A DNA stretch of 64,000 nucleotides. Source: a bacterium (GTDB lineage: Bacteria; Bdellovibrionota_C; UBA2361; SZUA-149; JAEUWB01). The notes beneath the pieces were generated by a model. It ran no database searches. It saw nothing but the letters and a program-made list of their open reading frames with translations, and was not told the DNA's origin. Below, in pieces: positions 1-9,126 of the stretch. The stretch spans positions 124,001 to 188,000 of the forward strand of contig JAEUWB010000003.1 of assembly GCA_016786595.1 (NCBI GenBank). Direction: 5' to 3'. Position numbers and translations under genes: made by a program. Position 1 is the first letter of the stretch, and the number at the start of each line of letters is the position of its first letter.

Positions 1-114
1 CAGGGAACTTTAACCTACGATCAATTAGATGGTTGGTGGTCCGATGCTGGGACGTTTGAGTCATTGCTTAGGGCATCTACCTTAGTTTCTCAAAGTGGTG
101 CAAATCAGATTTAG
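1..114 (+). CDS. rmlA: Glucose-1-phosphate thymidylyltransferase, C-terminal end (partial)
   Basis: Only the last 37 residues lie in the window; the reading frame is open from base 1 to the TAG at 112-114. The segment contains GWWSDAGTFESLLRAS, which matches the C-terminal part of the dTDP-glucose synthase family (WxDxGTxxSLLxA). The enzyme makes dTDP-glucose from glucose-1-phosphate and dTTP, the substrate of the RmlB encoded at 1144. Placement just before rmlB and rmlD on the same strand supports the call. Family identity is an inference from a short tail plus context. Confidence 0.75.
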   Translation, partial: QGTLTYDQLDGWWSDAGTFESLLRASTLVSQSGANQI

Positions 115-140
115 ACAGTGATTTTCTTTTAGATTTATGC

Positions 141-146
141 TATAAT
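141..146 (+). promoter_or_regulatory. Possible -10 box (TATAAT) for the small ORF at 153
   Basis: A perfect TATAAT lies 6 bases before the ATG at 153. Initiation at the usual distance would start the transcript at or next to that ATG, giving a leaderless message. No convincing -35 box is visible at 17 bases, so this is tentative. Confidence 0.3.
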
Positions 147-152
147 TTAGGA

Positions 153-353
153 ATGATTGGGCCGAAAATAGCGAAAAAATTTTCTAGTTTTGAACAAGCT
201 GAAGATGCAGATTATGAGGCGTATCGTAAACTAACGGCAATTGAGCGCTTGCAAATGGCACTCAAGTTATATTGGATGTGGCGTGATGCAAAAGACCCAG
301 CTTCCCACCGATTGGAAAGAGTTTATCGAGTTACTAAACTCGAACAATGTTGA
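153..353 (+). CDS. Small helical protein paired with a nucleotidyltransferase (TA-like partner)
   Basis: A 66-residue charged protein. The N-terminal half has the pattern SFEQAEDADYEAYRKLT and the C-terminus reads RLERVYRV. This layout (FxSFEEAEEAD, then a short helix with ERL, then RVYRV) recurs in small proteins encoded directly upstream of DUF6036/AbiEii-like nucleotidyltransferases. Its last 68 bases overlap, out of frame, the start of the gene at 286, so the two are probably translationally coupled. A role as antitoxin or as subunit of a HEPN/MNT-like pair is inferred, not shown. No signal peptide or membrane segment is visible. Confidence 0.65.
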   Translation: MIGPKIAKKFSSFEQAEDADYEAYRKLTAIERLQMALKLYWMWRDAKDPASHRLERVYRVTKLEQC

Positions 354-759
354 TTATTTAGTAGTTGGTGCGTGGGCACTTGCTGCACATGGCCGACCTC
401 GATTCAGTGGCGATATCGATTTCTATGTTCGACGTTCTAAGGATAATTCCAAGAAAATTTTAAAGGTCTTGAAAGAATTTGGTTTTGGTTCACTTGATAT
501 TACCGAAGAGGATTTATGTCGCGCTCATTTTGTGGTTCAGCTAGGTGTTGAGCCATGTCGTATTGATATTATTACAGATATTTCTGGCGTCGAATTTGAT
601 GAAGCTTGGGCAGAAAAGTTTGCTTCAGAACTGGATGGGTTGAAAGTTAATTTCTTATCTAGCAAACATTTAATGATCAATAAAAGAAGCGCTGGACGTG
701 AAAAGGATTTAAGAGACGCTGCCGATCTTGAAGCGTTTTTAAAAAAGAGAAAGATCTAA
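286..759 (+). CDS. Nucleotidyltransferase-fold protein (DUF6036/AbiEii-like)
   Basis: A protein of 157 residues when started at ATG 286; a longer frame reaches back to 241, but the conserved fold begins with the 286 start. The core motif GAWALAAHGRPRFSGDIDFY has the G-x-x-A-x(3)-H-G-x(2)-R-x-S-x-D-I-D pattern of minimal nucleotidyltransferases, with the paired Asp residues that bind metal. The C-terminal part ends in KDLRDAADLEAF, also typical of this group. Related proteins act as the toxin or effector half of type II/IV-like modules, or occur with small helical partners. Here it overlaps the 66-residue gene upstream. It interrupts the rml gene order between rmlA and rmlB, so it looks like an insertion. 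Exact activity (AMPylation or other NMP transfer) cannot be told from the sequence. Confidence 0.75.
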   Translation: MQKTQLPTDWKEFIELLNSNNVDYLVVGAWALAAHGRPRFSGDIDFYVRRSKDNSKKILKVLKEFGFGSLDITEEDLCRAHFVVQLGVEPCRIDIITDISGVEFDEAWAEKFASELDGLKVNFLSSKHLMINKRSAGREKDLRDAADLEAFLKKRKI

Positions 760-1032
760 TTAAAATTTTTCCCAAAATTTTCGAATATATGGCAATGATA
801 AAGTTGAAAGCACAAAACCAGATGTAGGCACGATTGCATTTAAAAACGCCTGACCTACACCTAAGCTTCTTAAAACTAACACCATCACAAAATACGTGAT
901 CAAAGAAATTGCGGTTAGACGGGTTTTACTTTTTTCCCAAAGCTTATCTTTCTCAACGCGGTCGTTGCGGTTGTTAATTTTATCAACCTGAGTTTCTAAA
1001 TTTGCTACTCTCTCGAGGATATTTTGGTCCAT
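760..1032 (-). CDS. Small membrane protein with N-terminal coiled coil
   Basis: A protein of 90 residues from the ATG whose complement is at 1030-1032; an in-frame extension to 1086 lacks family-like features. Residues about 1-35 (MDQNILERVANLETQVDKIN and on) form a heptad-like amphipathic helix. Two hydrophobic segments follow, at about residues 42-58 and 66-82, and a basic tail ends at KFWEKF. It fits a widespread family of uncharacterised small two-TM proteins with an N-terminal coiled coil. Its stop abuts that of the convergent nucleotidyltransferase gene with no gap. Function unknown. Confidence 0.6.
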   Translation of the reverse strand: MDQNILERVANLETQVDKINNRNDRVEKDKLWEKSKTRLTAISLITYFVMVLVLRSLGVGQAFLNAIVPTSGFVLSTLSLPYIRKFWEKF

Positions 1033-1143
1033 AGGTCTGCTTTTGATATCCCAGGAATTATTGGCATACTTCAAAAATTGCTTCAAAGATTGCTTTCTGA
1101 AGCGTCTTTTTCTAGTCTTCGCTCTATTATTGAGGAAAAGACT

Positions 1144-2199
1144 ATGCGGATTTTAGTAACAGGTGGAGCAGGCTTTATCGGCTCAAATTTTGTGCGTTGG
1201 CTCTTTGAGCGCGAGGGTAAAAAGTTTGGTGCACATCGCGTGATCGTGCTTGATAGCCTGACCTATGCTGGCAACTTAGCAAATTTATCTGGTCTCGACG
1301 GTAAATATGATTATCGCTTCGTGAAAGGTGATATTCGCGATAGTGAACTTGTTACTAAGCTTTTAACTGACGAAAAAATTGACTGGGTGCTAAATTTTGC
1401 AGCTGAGTCACATGTTGACCGCTCGATTGTCGATCCTTTATCTTTTGTAAAAACGAATATTGAAGGCACTCAAGTTTTATTAAATGCCTCGCGCGCTTGC
1501 GGCGTAAAGCGCTACTTGCAGGTCTCGACAGATGAGGTTTATGGCTCGCTTGGTCCCACAGGAAGATTCACTGAACAGTCTCCACTACAACCAAGTAGCA
1601 CTTACTCAGCCTCGAAAACAGGCGCAGATTTACTCGTCTTAGCCGCTCACCATACTTATGGCTTTGATACAGTTGTCACGCGTTGCTCAAATAACTACGG
1701 CCCGTATCAATTCCCAGAAAAATTAATCCCGCTTTTTGTAACTAATGCCCTTGCCGACCAGCCCTTGCCGCTTTATGGAGACGGCAAGCAAATTCGCAGT
1801 TGGCTTCACGTTGACGATCACTCACATGCGCTAATGTTAGTTTTACAAAAGGGAAAAGCTGGTGAGGTTTATAATGTGGGCGGTGCTCCGGAAAGTGAGC
1901 GCGAAAACGTCAATGTGACTCAGTTAATTTTGGCACATTTGAAAAAGCCTGCGACTCTAGTTCGCCATGTCGAAGACCGCCTCGGGCACGACCGCCGCTA
2001 TGCGGTAGATTTTTCAAAAATTAAAACTGAGCTGGGCTGGTCCCCGCAAGTAACTTTCGAGAAGGGACTCGCTGACACAATTGACTGGTATGTTAGCAAC
2101 CAGGATTGGTGGAAAGCAATTAAATCTGGTGAATATCAAAGTTTCTATCAAACTTATTACAAAGGGCGCCTTGAATCAGGGCAAGCTTTTATAGCCTAA
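1144..2199 (+). CDS. rmlB: dTDP-glucose 4,6-dehydratase
   Basis: A 351-residue extended short-chain dehydrogenase that converts dTDP-glucose to dTDP-4-keto-6-deoxyglucose. The NAD-binding glycine motif TGGAGFIGSN is at residues 6-15, the family block STDEVYGSL near 128, and the catalytic YSASK near 154. Length equals the usual 340-360 residues. The frame is open upstream, but ATG 1144 is preceded by a GAGGAAAAG ribosome site and begins exactly at the Rossmann strand (MRILVTGG). rmlD follows 3 bases later and rmlA lies upstream, so this is the dTDP-L-rhamnose pathway. No rmlC is present in the window. Confidence 0.97.
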   Translation: MRILVTGGAGFIGSNFVRWLFEREGKKFGAHRVIVLDSLTYAGNLANLSGLDGKYDYRFVKGDIRDSELVTKLLTDEKIDWVLNFAAESHVDRSIVDPLSFVKTNIEGTQVLLNASRACGVKRYLQVSTDEVYGSLGPTGRFTEQSPLQPSSTYSASKTGADLLVLAAHHTYGFDTVVTRCSNNYGPYQFPEKLIPLFVTNALADQPLPLYGDGKQIRSWLHVDDHSHALMLVLQKGKAGEVYNVGGAPESERENVNVTQLILAHLKKPATLVRHVEDRLGHDRRYAVDFSKIKTELGWSPQVTFEKGLADTIDWYVSNQDWWKAIKSGEYQSFYQTYYKGRLESGQAFIA

Positions 2200-2202
2200 T
2201 CC

Positions 2203-3096
2203 ATGAAAATCTTAATCACCGGTGCAAAAGGAATGCTCGCAAGTGATTTGATCCCTTGCCTAGCAGCTGAAAACTTTGAGTTGATTCTAACTGATAAAAC
2301 TCAAAGCGAGGATCAACGCATTAAGGCTCTTGATGTCACGCAAGCGCATGAGGTCTCGGAATTTGTTAGTTTTGTAAATCCGGATTGGATTATTAATTGC
2401 TCGGCTTACACTAAGGTCGATGATGCCGAAGTAAATGATCAAGCTGCGCGAGAAGTTAATACTAGTGCGGTGGAGTATCTTGCTCAAGCTGCAAAATTAG
2501 GCGGTGCAAGATTTGCCCAGATCTCGACAGATTATGTTTTTGGGTCTGACATTCCATACGGGGCTAAACACGCTCCTTGGAAAGAAGATGACCTAGCTTC
2601 TCCGTGTGGAGTCTACGGTAAGACCAAATTTTTGGGTGAGGAAGCTGCAAGAATGGTCTTGCAGGAGCAAGCACTGATTATCCGCACAAGTTGGTTGCAT
2701 GGAGTAAATGGTCCGAATTTCATCGACACAATGCTGCGTGTCGGTGCTGACAAGCAAGAAGTCTCGGTTGTGAGTGATCAGGTCGGATCTCCAACCTATA
2801 CCGGTTGGCTTAGTGTAGTCATCCGAGACTTAATTCTTAAAAATGCCTCGGGGACATTTCATGCTTCATCACGTGGCGATATTACTTGGGCTGATTTTGC
2901 CGAAGAGATTTTTAAAGCCGCCAAGATGCAAACCAGGGTAAAACGCATCTCTACGAAAGAGCTTGGGCGTCCTGCGCCGAGGCCAGCATATTCAACCTTT
3001 TGTCTCGATAAGCTCGAGAAATACTTAGGAAATACTGCTATTTCTTGGAAGGAAAGTGTGGACTTGCACCTTAAGCGTAGGGAATGTAGACCTTAG
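2203..3096 (+). CDS. rmlD: dTDP-4-dehydrorhamnose reductase
   Basis: A 297-residue NAD(P)-dependent reductase, last step of dTDP-L-rhamnose synthesis. It shows TGAKGMLASD at the N-terminus, the conserved NCSAYTKVDDAE block (family NxAAYTxVDxAE), ISTDYVFGS, and catalytic YGKTK near residue 138. The call is secure by motif and by position directly after rmlB with a 3-base spacer. The 4-keto epimerase rmlC, which normally supplies its substrate, must lie elsewhere, most likely upstream of this window with rmlA. Confidence 0.95.
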   Translation: MKILITGAKGMLASDLIPCLAAENFELILTDKTQSEDQRIKALDVTQAHEVSEFVSFVNPDWIINCSAYTKVDDAEVNDQAAREVNTSAVEYLAQAAKLGGARFAQISTDYVFGSDIPYGAKHAPWKEDDLASPCGVYGKTKFLGEEAARMVLQEQALIIRTSWLHGVNGPNFIDTMLRVGADKQEVSVVSDQVGSPTYTGWLSVVIRDLILKNASGTFHASSRGDITWADFAEEIFKAAKMQTRVKRISTKELGRPAPRPAYSTFCLDKLEKYLGNTAISWKESVDLHLKRRECRP

Positions 3097-3101
3097 CCCC
3101 T

Positions 3102-4196
3102 ATGCGCGAACTGGTTTCTAGTAGTTTTCCTAAGGAAGTCTCGCGACTTGCTTTGATTATGGCAGGTGGCGAAGGTAAACGTTTTTGGCCGCTTAGCCGA
3201 AAATCACGTCCTAAACAATATCTGCCACTTGCTGGTAGCTCAAAGAGCTTAATTCAATTGACTGCAGAGCGTGTTGCTCCGCTTGTCGGCGGAATGTCAA
3301 ACGTCCTCGTTGTGACAAGTCGCGCGCAAGCTGACTTAGTCAAAGAGCATTTACCAGAGGCAAGAATTATTAGTGAGCCGATGGCAAAAAATACTGCAGC
3401 TTGTCTTGGATTCGCAGCGCGCGTGATTGAAGAACTTGTCGGAGATATCCCAATTGTCTGTTTTCCTTCAGACCATATTATTCACGAAGAAGATGCTTTT
3501 CGTTCAATCCTCGAAGAAGCCTTGCAAGTTGCTGAGCAAAATGAAGTTTTAGTTACTGTGGGCATTAACCCGACGCATCCAGAAACAGGGTACGGCTATA
3601 TCCAAGCCGGAAATCCCGGACCTGGCAGATCGCGCATTGTCAAATCTTTTGTGGAAAAGCCTTCACTAGAACGCGCTGAACAATTTGTTGCTTCCGGAGA
3701 ATATTCCTGGAACGGAGGAATTTTTGCTTGGCGGCCAAGTGTCTTACGTAAGGCGATTGCAGAGTTTCTACCCGGTCACGCAGAGGCTTTTGATGCTGTT
3801 GCTAAATCTGCAAACCCGCTCGAGACAGTCGCCCAACTTTATCTAAAGCTTGATGGTGTTTCGATCGACCGCGGCGTTTTAGAACGCGCTAAAAATGTGG
3901 TCGTCATGCCAGGGCATGGTTTTCGCTGGAGCGATGTTGGTTCTTGGGATGCTTGGGCTGAAAGTTTGCGAGAACGCCTAGGGGTTGAAAACGTAACACA
4001 CGGTGAGGTGATTGGTATTGATTCTGACCGTTATGCGGTTGTAGGTCATAAAAAACCTGTTGTGTTAGTTGGGCTCTCCAATGTGATCGTTGTCGACACG
4101 GAAGATGCAATCTTGGTTTGCCATCAAGATTCGAGTCAAAAAGTGCGAGAAGTTGTGGAGATGCTAGAGAAACAAGATCGCTCAGATTTAATTTAA
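3102..4196 (+). CDS. manC: Mannose-1-phosphate guanylyltransferase
   Basis: A 364-residue nucleotidyltransferase that makes GDP-mannose. It has the signature MAGGEGKRFWPLSRKSRPKQ at residues 20-39, PSDH near the metal site, and FVEKPS near residue 183. The length fits the single-domain type: there is no C-terminal phosphomannose isomerase domain as in the 470-residue bifunctional enzymes. It lies 5 bases after rmlD and 18 bases before gmd, whose substrate it produces, so one operon making GDP-deoxyhexoses is likely. The first dozen residues are not conserved and a slightly later start is possible. Confidence 0.93.
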   Translation: MRELVSSSFPKEVSRLALIMAGGEGKRFWPLSRKSRPKQYLPLAGSSKSLIQLTAERVAPLVGGMSNVLVVTSRAQADLVKEHLPEARIISEPMAKNTAACLGFAARVIEELVGDIPIVCFPSDHIIHEEDAFRSILEEALQVAEQNEVLVTVGINPTHPETGYGYIQAGNPGPGRSRIVKSFVEKPSLERAEQFVASGEYSWNGGIFAWRPSVLRKAIAEFLPGHAEAFDAVAKSANPLETVAQLYLKLDGVSIDRGVLERAKNVVVMPGHGFRWSDVGSWDAWAESLRERLGVENVTHGEVIGIDSDRYAVVGHKKPVVLVGLSNVIVVDTEDAILVCHQDSSQKVREVVEMLEKQDRSDLI

Positions 4197-5189
<993 letters not shown>

Positions 5190-5202
5190 TTTTGGTTGAA
5201 AT

Positions 5203-6180
5203 ATGCGAGTCTTAGTTACGGGTGGTTTTGGTTTTGTTGGGCGTCATCTAGCGCAGCACTTAGTTAAGTCGGGAGACGATGTCGGACTGACTTACTTTAA
5301 GGAAGAAAGTAAAGACCCAATTGTGGATAAATTGTGCCCTTTGCCGAAAGCTGTGCAGACTTTGGCGCTTGATATCCGTGATGGGAAGGCTTGCAAGGAA
5401 TTAATGATGGTGCTTCGTCCTGATGCAATCTATCACTTAGCTGGAGTGCCAACTGTTCACGATGCTTCAGGCGATGATTTCCAACGCGTCAACGAAACGA
5501 ACGTCCAAGGCACGATTAATATGCTTGAGGCTTTGAAACATCATTCGCCAGCAACGCGCTTTCTATTTGTTAGTTCTTCTGAGGTTTACGGAGAGCCACG
5601 GCCGGGGACATTGCCGCTTACGGAATTAGCGACAATGCGCCCAGTAAATTCCTATGGCTTATCTAAGGCTTGGGCTGATGTGGCAACTTTTACCTACAGC
5701 ATGCGCGATAGTTTGGACACCGTTCGCATACGTCCCTTTCCTCATATCGGCCCGGGTCAAACAGATCGTTTCTCTATCTCAAGCTTTGCCCGACAAGTTG
5801 CACAAATCAAGCTCGGCAAAAAGAAAGCTGTGATTGAAGTTGGTAATTTGGAAGCCAAGCGAGATTTTAGCGATGTTTCTGATATCGTTCGCGGTTATCG
5901 TGAAATTATGCTGAACGGAAAAAAGCATGATGTCTATAACCTCTGCTCTGGAAAGTCGATTGGTGTCGGAGAAGTGTTACAAAAATTGATTAAGATTGCT
6001 GAGGTCGAAGTTGAAATTCAAGTCGACCAGGCACGCCTGCGACCAATTGATATTTCGGATCACTACGGCAGCTATGATAAGGCCCAGAAAGATGTCGGTT
6101 GGAAGCCACGCATTGACTTTGAAGCGACGCTACACAGTCTATTTGCTTACTGGCTCGAATACGAAGGAATGCTTAAATGA
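5203..6180 (+). CDS. rmd: GDP-4-keto-6-deoxy-D-mannose reductase-like SDR
   Basis: A 325-residue extended SDR with [11 protein letters not shown] at residues 6-16, [13 protein letters not shown] and catalytic YGLSK near residue 151. PxHIGPGQ and [18 protein letters not shown] match RMD enzymes, which reduce the GMD product to GDP-D-rhamnose. The position directly after gmd supports that product over GDP-fucose, whose synthase has a different signature; a talose-forming stereochemistry is not excluded. The stop overlaps the bioB start by 4 bases (ATGA), implying one transcript with the biotin genes. Confidence 0.8.
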   Translation: MRVLVTGGFGFVGRHLAQHLVKSGDDVGLTYFKEESKDPIVDKLCPLPKAVQTLALDIRDGKACKELMMVLRPDAIYHLAGVPTVHDASGDDFQRVNETNVQGTINMLEALKHHSPATRFLFVSSSEVYGEPRPGTLPLTELATMRPVNSYGLSKAWADVATFTYSMRDSLDTVRIRPFPHIGPGQTDRFSISSFARQVAQIKLGKKKAVIEVGNLEAKRDFSDVSDIVRGYREIMLNGKKHDVYNLCSGKSIGVGEVLQKLIKIAEVEVEIQVDQARLRPIDISDHYGSYDKAQKDVGWKPRIDFEATLHSLFAYWLEYEGMLK

Positions 6181-7169
6181 GCAACAATACTGCAATTCGC
6201 AATAATTGGACAAAACAAGAAGTAGCAGAAATTTATCAAAGTCCGTTGCTTGATTTAGTCTATCAAGCTGCGACATTACATCGCGAATTTCACAAAGCAA
6301 ACGAAGTTCAGGTTTGCACCTTACTCTCAATCAAAACTGGTGGATGTGCAGAAGATTGTGGTTATTGCTCGCAATCAGTCAAGCATCAGACTGAGGTAAA
6401 GGTTCATCCCTTGCTCGATCACGGACAAGTCATGGAGGCGGCAACAAATGCCAAGCACTCAGGCGCAACACGTTTTTGTATGGGCGCAGCCTGGCGTGAA
6501 GTTCGGGATAACCGTGACTTTGACCGCGTGCTTGAGATGGTAAAAGATGTCAGCGCGCTTGGTTTAGAAGTCTGTTGCACTTTAGGTATGCTCACCGCAG
6601 AGCAAGCCGGTAAATTAAAGGCGGCTGGTCTTTATGCCTATAATCACAATCTCGATACGGGCGAAGATTTCTATAAAGAAGTAATTACGACACGCACCTA
6701 CCAGGATCGCTTAAATACGCTTAAGGCAGTAAGGGAAGCAGGCTTAACAGTTTGTTGTGGTGGAATTATTGGCTTAGGTGAATCGAGTGAAGATCGAATT
6801 GACCTGTTAACGACACTTGCGAATTTCGACCCACACCCAGAGTCTGTGCCCATTAATTTATTGGTTAAGATCAAGGGCACGCCACTTGAATACGCCCCGG
6901 ACGTTCCAGGCTTTGAAATGTTGAGAATGGTTGCAACTGCCCGCATACTGATGCCCAAATCAATGGTCAGACTCTCTGCGGGGCGACTTGAAATGAGCGA
7001 AGAAATGCAGGCATTTTGTTTTTTAGCGGGGGCCAATTCAATTTTTGGTGGTGATAAGCTACTGACCACTCCAAATCCTGCTGTAAACCAAGACCAGCTC
7101 TTATTTAAAAGCTTAGGCCTTGAAGCTAGAAAGCCTTACACTGATGAATCGTGCCAAGTCCGATCTTAA
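6177..7169 (+). CDS. bioB: Biotin synthase
   Basis: A 330-residue radical-SAM enzyme inserting sulfur into dethiobiotin. The cluster motif C57-x3-C61-x2-C64 ([13 protein letters not shown]) binds the [4Fe-4S] centre. [17 protein letters not shown] and RLSAGR are conserved BioB blocks, the last carrying the Arg ligand of the [2Fe-2S] cluster. Length is normal. It starts inside the end of the rmd-like gene (ATGA overlap) and overlaps bioF downstream. bioA and bioC are not in the window; bioD is at 15430. Confidence 0.97.
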   Translation: MSNNTAIRNNWTKQEVAEIYQSPLLDLVYQAATLHREFHKANEVQVCTLLSIKTGGCAEDCGYCSQSVKHQTEVKVHPLLDHGQVMEAATNAKHSGATRFCMGAAWREVRDNRDFDRVLEMVKDVSALGLEVCCTLGMLTAEQAGKLKAAGLYAYNHNLDTGEDFYKEVITTRTYQDRLNTLKAVREAGLTVCCGGIIGLGESSEDRIDLLTTLANFDPHPESVPINLLVKIKGTPLEYAPDVPGFEMLRMVATARILMPKSMVRLSAGRLEMSEEMQAFCFLAGANSIFGGDKLLTTPNPAVNQDQLLFKSLGLEARKPYTDESCQVRS

Positions 7170-8286
7170 TTCTCTACCTGAATTACTAGCGCAGCTCTTA
7201 GCCGAGCGCGAAGCGAGCGGAGGACTAAGAACGCTTAATCCTTGCCAGCGTAATTTAATTGATTTCGCATCAAACGATTATCTCGGGCTTGCTCGAGAAA
7301 AAGAATCTGAAAGGTCCGATCGACATGCTTCAGGATCAACCGGTTCTCGATTAATTTCTGGCACAACCGTCGCGCACTTGGAATTAGAAAGTTATTTAGC
7401 GGACTTTTATCAGGCCGAAGCGGCTTTAATTTTTAATTCTGGCTACAACGCAAACCTGGGCGTCTTTAGTGCGATTGCTAGACGTGAAGTTACTATTTTT
7501 TACGATCAGCTCGTCCATGCCTCAATTCGTGATGGTCTAAGGCTAGGCATGGGCAAGAATTATTGCTTTAAGCATAACGACACCATAGATTTAGCGGAAA
7601 AACTGTCTCGTTGTGAAGGGCCTTCGGCCATCGTAGTTGAGAGTATTTACTCTATGGATGGCGATCAGGCCCCCTTGTTTGAGCTTGTTGAGCTTGCCGA
7701 AAAATATCAAGCTCAGCTAATTGTGGACGAAGCGCACAGTAGTGGCATCTATGGCCAAATGGGCCAAGGTCTAGTTACTGAACTCGAGTTGACTGCTAAA
7801 GTTTGGGCAAGAGTTCATACCTTCGGAAAAGCGCTTGGCACACATGGGGCAGTGGTGGTTGGTTCTCAGATGCTGAAGGATTTTTTAGTCAATTATTCGC
7901 GTGCTTTTATCTATACGACCGCTCTTCCAGTCGGAACACTGCAAACTATTCGGCAAGCACATTTGTACATAGCAAGAGCAGTAAACCTGCGAACTGATCT
8001 AACTCAAAAAATAGCTTTTTTTAAAGAACTCCGCTCTGCTAAACTTCAATCGATGATGACTAAAAGTGCAAGTCCAATTCAAGCTGTGATTCTGCCTGGG
8101 AATACAGCTGTAAAAAAATGTGCAGGGTTTCTCCAAGAACGAGGCTTCTTTGTCTATCCGATTCTCTCTCCGACTGTTTCTGAGGGAAGTGAACGCTTAA
8201 GAATTTCTTTACATACTTATAACACTAATCAAGAAATTTCTGCTTTGGTTGATGCTTTAAATTCATACGTCGCATGCAGCAATTGA
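7144..8286 (+). CDS. bioF: 8-amino-7-oxononanoate synthase
   Basis: A PLP enzyme of the alpha-oxoamine synthase family that condenses a pimeloyl thioester with alanine in biotin synthesis. [10 protein letters not shown] near the N-terminus, [30 protein letters not shown] and the Schiff-base lysine K229 in [10 protein letters not shown] are all present. ATG 7144 was chosen: it overlaps bioB by 26 bases. A TTG at 7120 would add eight non-conserved residues. It overlaps the downstream hydrolase by 13 bases. Close homologues include glycine C-acetyltransferase, but the bioB context decides. Confidence 0.92.
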   Translation: MNRAKSDLNSLPELLAQLLAEREASGGLRTLNPCQRNLIDFASNDYLGLAREKESERSDRHASGSTGSRLISGTTVAHLELESYLADFYQAEAALIFNSGYNANLGVFSAIARREVTIFYDQLVHASIRDGLRLGMGKNYCFKHNDTIDLAEKLSRCEGPSAIVVESIYSMDGDQAPLFELVELAEKYQAQLIVDEAHSSGIYGQMGQGLVTELELTAKVWARVHTFGKALGTHGAVVVGSQMLKDFLVNYSRAFIYTTALPVGTLQTIRQAHLYIARAVNLRTDLTQKIAFFKELRSAKLQSMMTKSASPIQAVILPGNTAVKKCAGFLQERGFFVYPILSPTVSEGSERLRISLHTYNTNQEISALVDALNSYVACSN

Positions 8287-9104
8287 TTGCAAAAATTCGT
8301 ATTCCGCTGCTAATTTTTGTATTGGGGATTTGTGCTATTGCGGCAACGCAACACGCTCAAGTCTTTCCACAGTATTATACTTCACTGCTCTATAAGCAAA
8401 AACAAACTGAGCCAACTAAATTACCTGCAGGGGTTACTTCGAGTAGGATTAGAACCAGTGATAACATTGAACTTGAAGTTTGGCGCATGCAGAGCAAATC
8501 TGCAAATCTGACGCGAGGTAAAACTCTTATTTTTCATGGCAATGGCCAGACAGTTGACCAGTGTTTATACCTACTTGAGTGGATGGCAGAGCTTGGCTTT
8601 GATGCTTATGTTTTGGATTATCGTGGTTACGGCCGCAGTCAAGGCATTCCGACTGAGTCTGGGCTTTATCGCGATGCTGACGCGTTTTGGGATGCAGTAA
8701 TTACGCCAGAAGATCAGGAAATTAATCTTGTTGGCTTCTCGCTTGGGGGTGGGCCCGCCGCGTACCTTGCTGCTAAGCACACGACAGATCGCGTGAGACG
8801 TTTAATTTTATTAGCTCCATTTAGTAGTATTCCCGATGTAGCGAAAGATCGTGGCTACCCCAGCTTTTTACAGCCGTTGATTCTACTTGAATTCCCGGTG
8901 CGGAAATATGTTGCTGAGCTAAAAGCCACAGACTTAATTATTGCACACAGCCCACAAGACCCGATTATTCCGTTTGAGCAGAGCGGCGAGATACTCCAGG
9001 CCTATCGTGGCACTGGTCGAAGCGTTCTAATTAAAACTTCTCAAGCCACTCATAATGATATTTTAGGCGCGACTAAAAGCCAGATTGACCCTTATTTTAA
9101 ATAA
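8274..9104 (+). CDS. Membrane-anchored alpha/beta hydrolase
   Basis: A 276-residue protein with a single N-terminal hydrophobic segment (residues 8-25) followed by a hydrolase domain. The oxyanion block is HGNGQTVD. DYRGYGRSQG is typical of the BAAT/YfhR-like group. The nucleophile elbow is GFSLGGG, near residue 155; the acid is probably in SPQDPIIP and the histidine in ATHND. It overlaps bioF by 13 bases and is probably co-transcribed with bioB-bioF. Some bacteria use unrelated hydrolases to release pimeloyl-ACP from its methyl ester, so a biotin role is possible. The membrane anchor argues for a periplasmic or envelope esterase instead. Confidence 0.8.
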   Translation: MQQLIAKIRIPLLIFVLGICAIAATQHAQVFPQYYTSLLYKQKQTEPTKLPAGVTSSRIRTSDNIELEVWRMQSKSANLTRGKTLIFHGNGQTVDQCLYLLEWMAELGFDAYVLDYRGYGRSQGIPTESGLYRDADAFWDAVITPEDQEINLVGFSLGGGPAAYLAAKHTTDRVRRLILLAPFSSIPDVAKDRGYPSFLQPLILLEFPVRKYVAELKATDLIIAHSPQDPIIPFEQSGEILQAYRGTGRSVLIKTSQATHNDILGATKSQIDPYFK

Positions 9105-9126
9105 ATTAATAGTGCCACTGAGAGTA

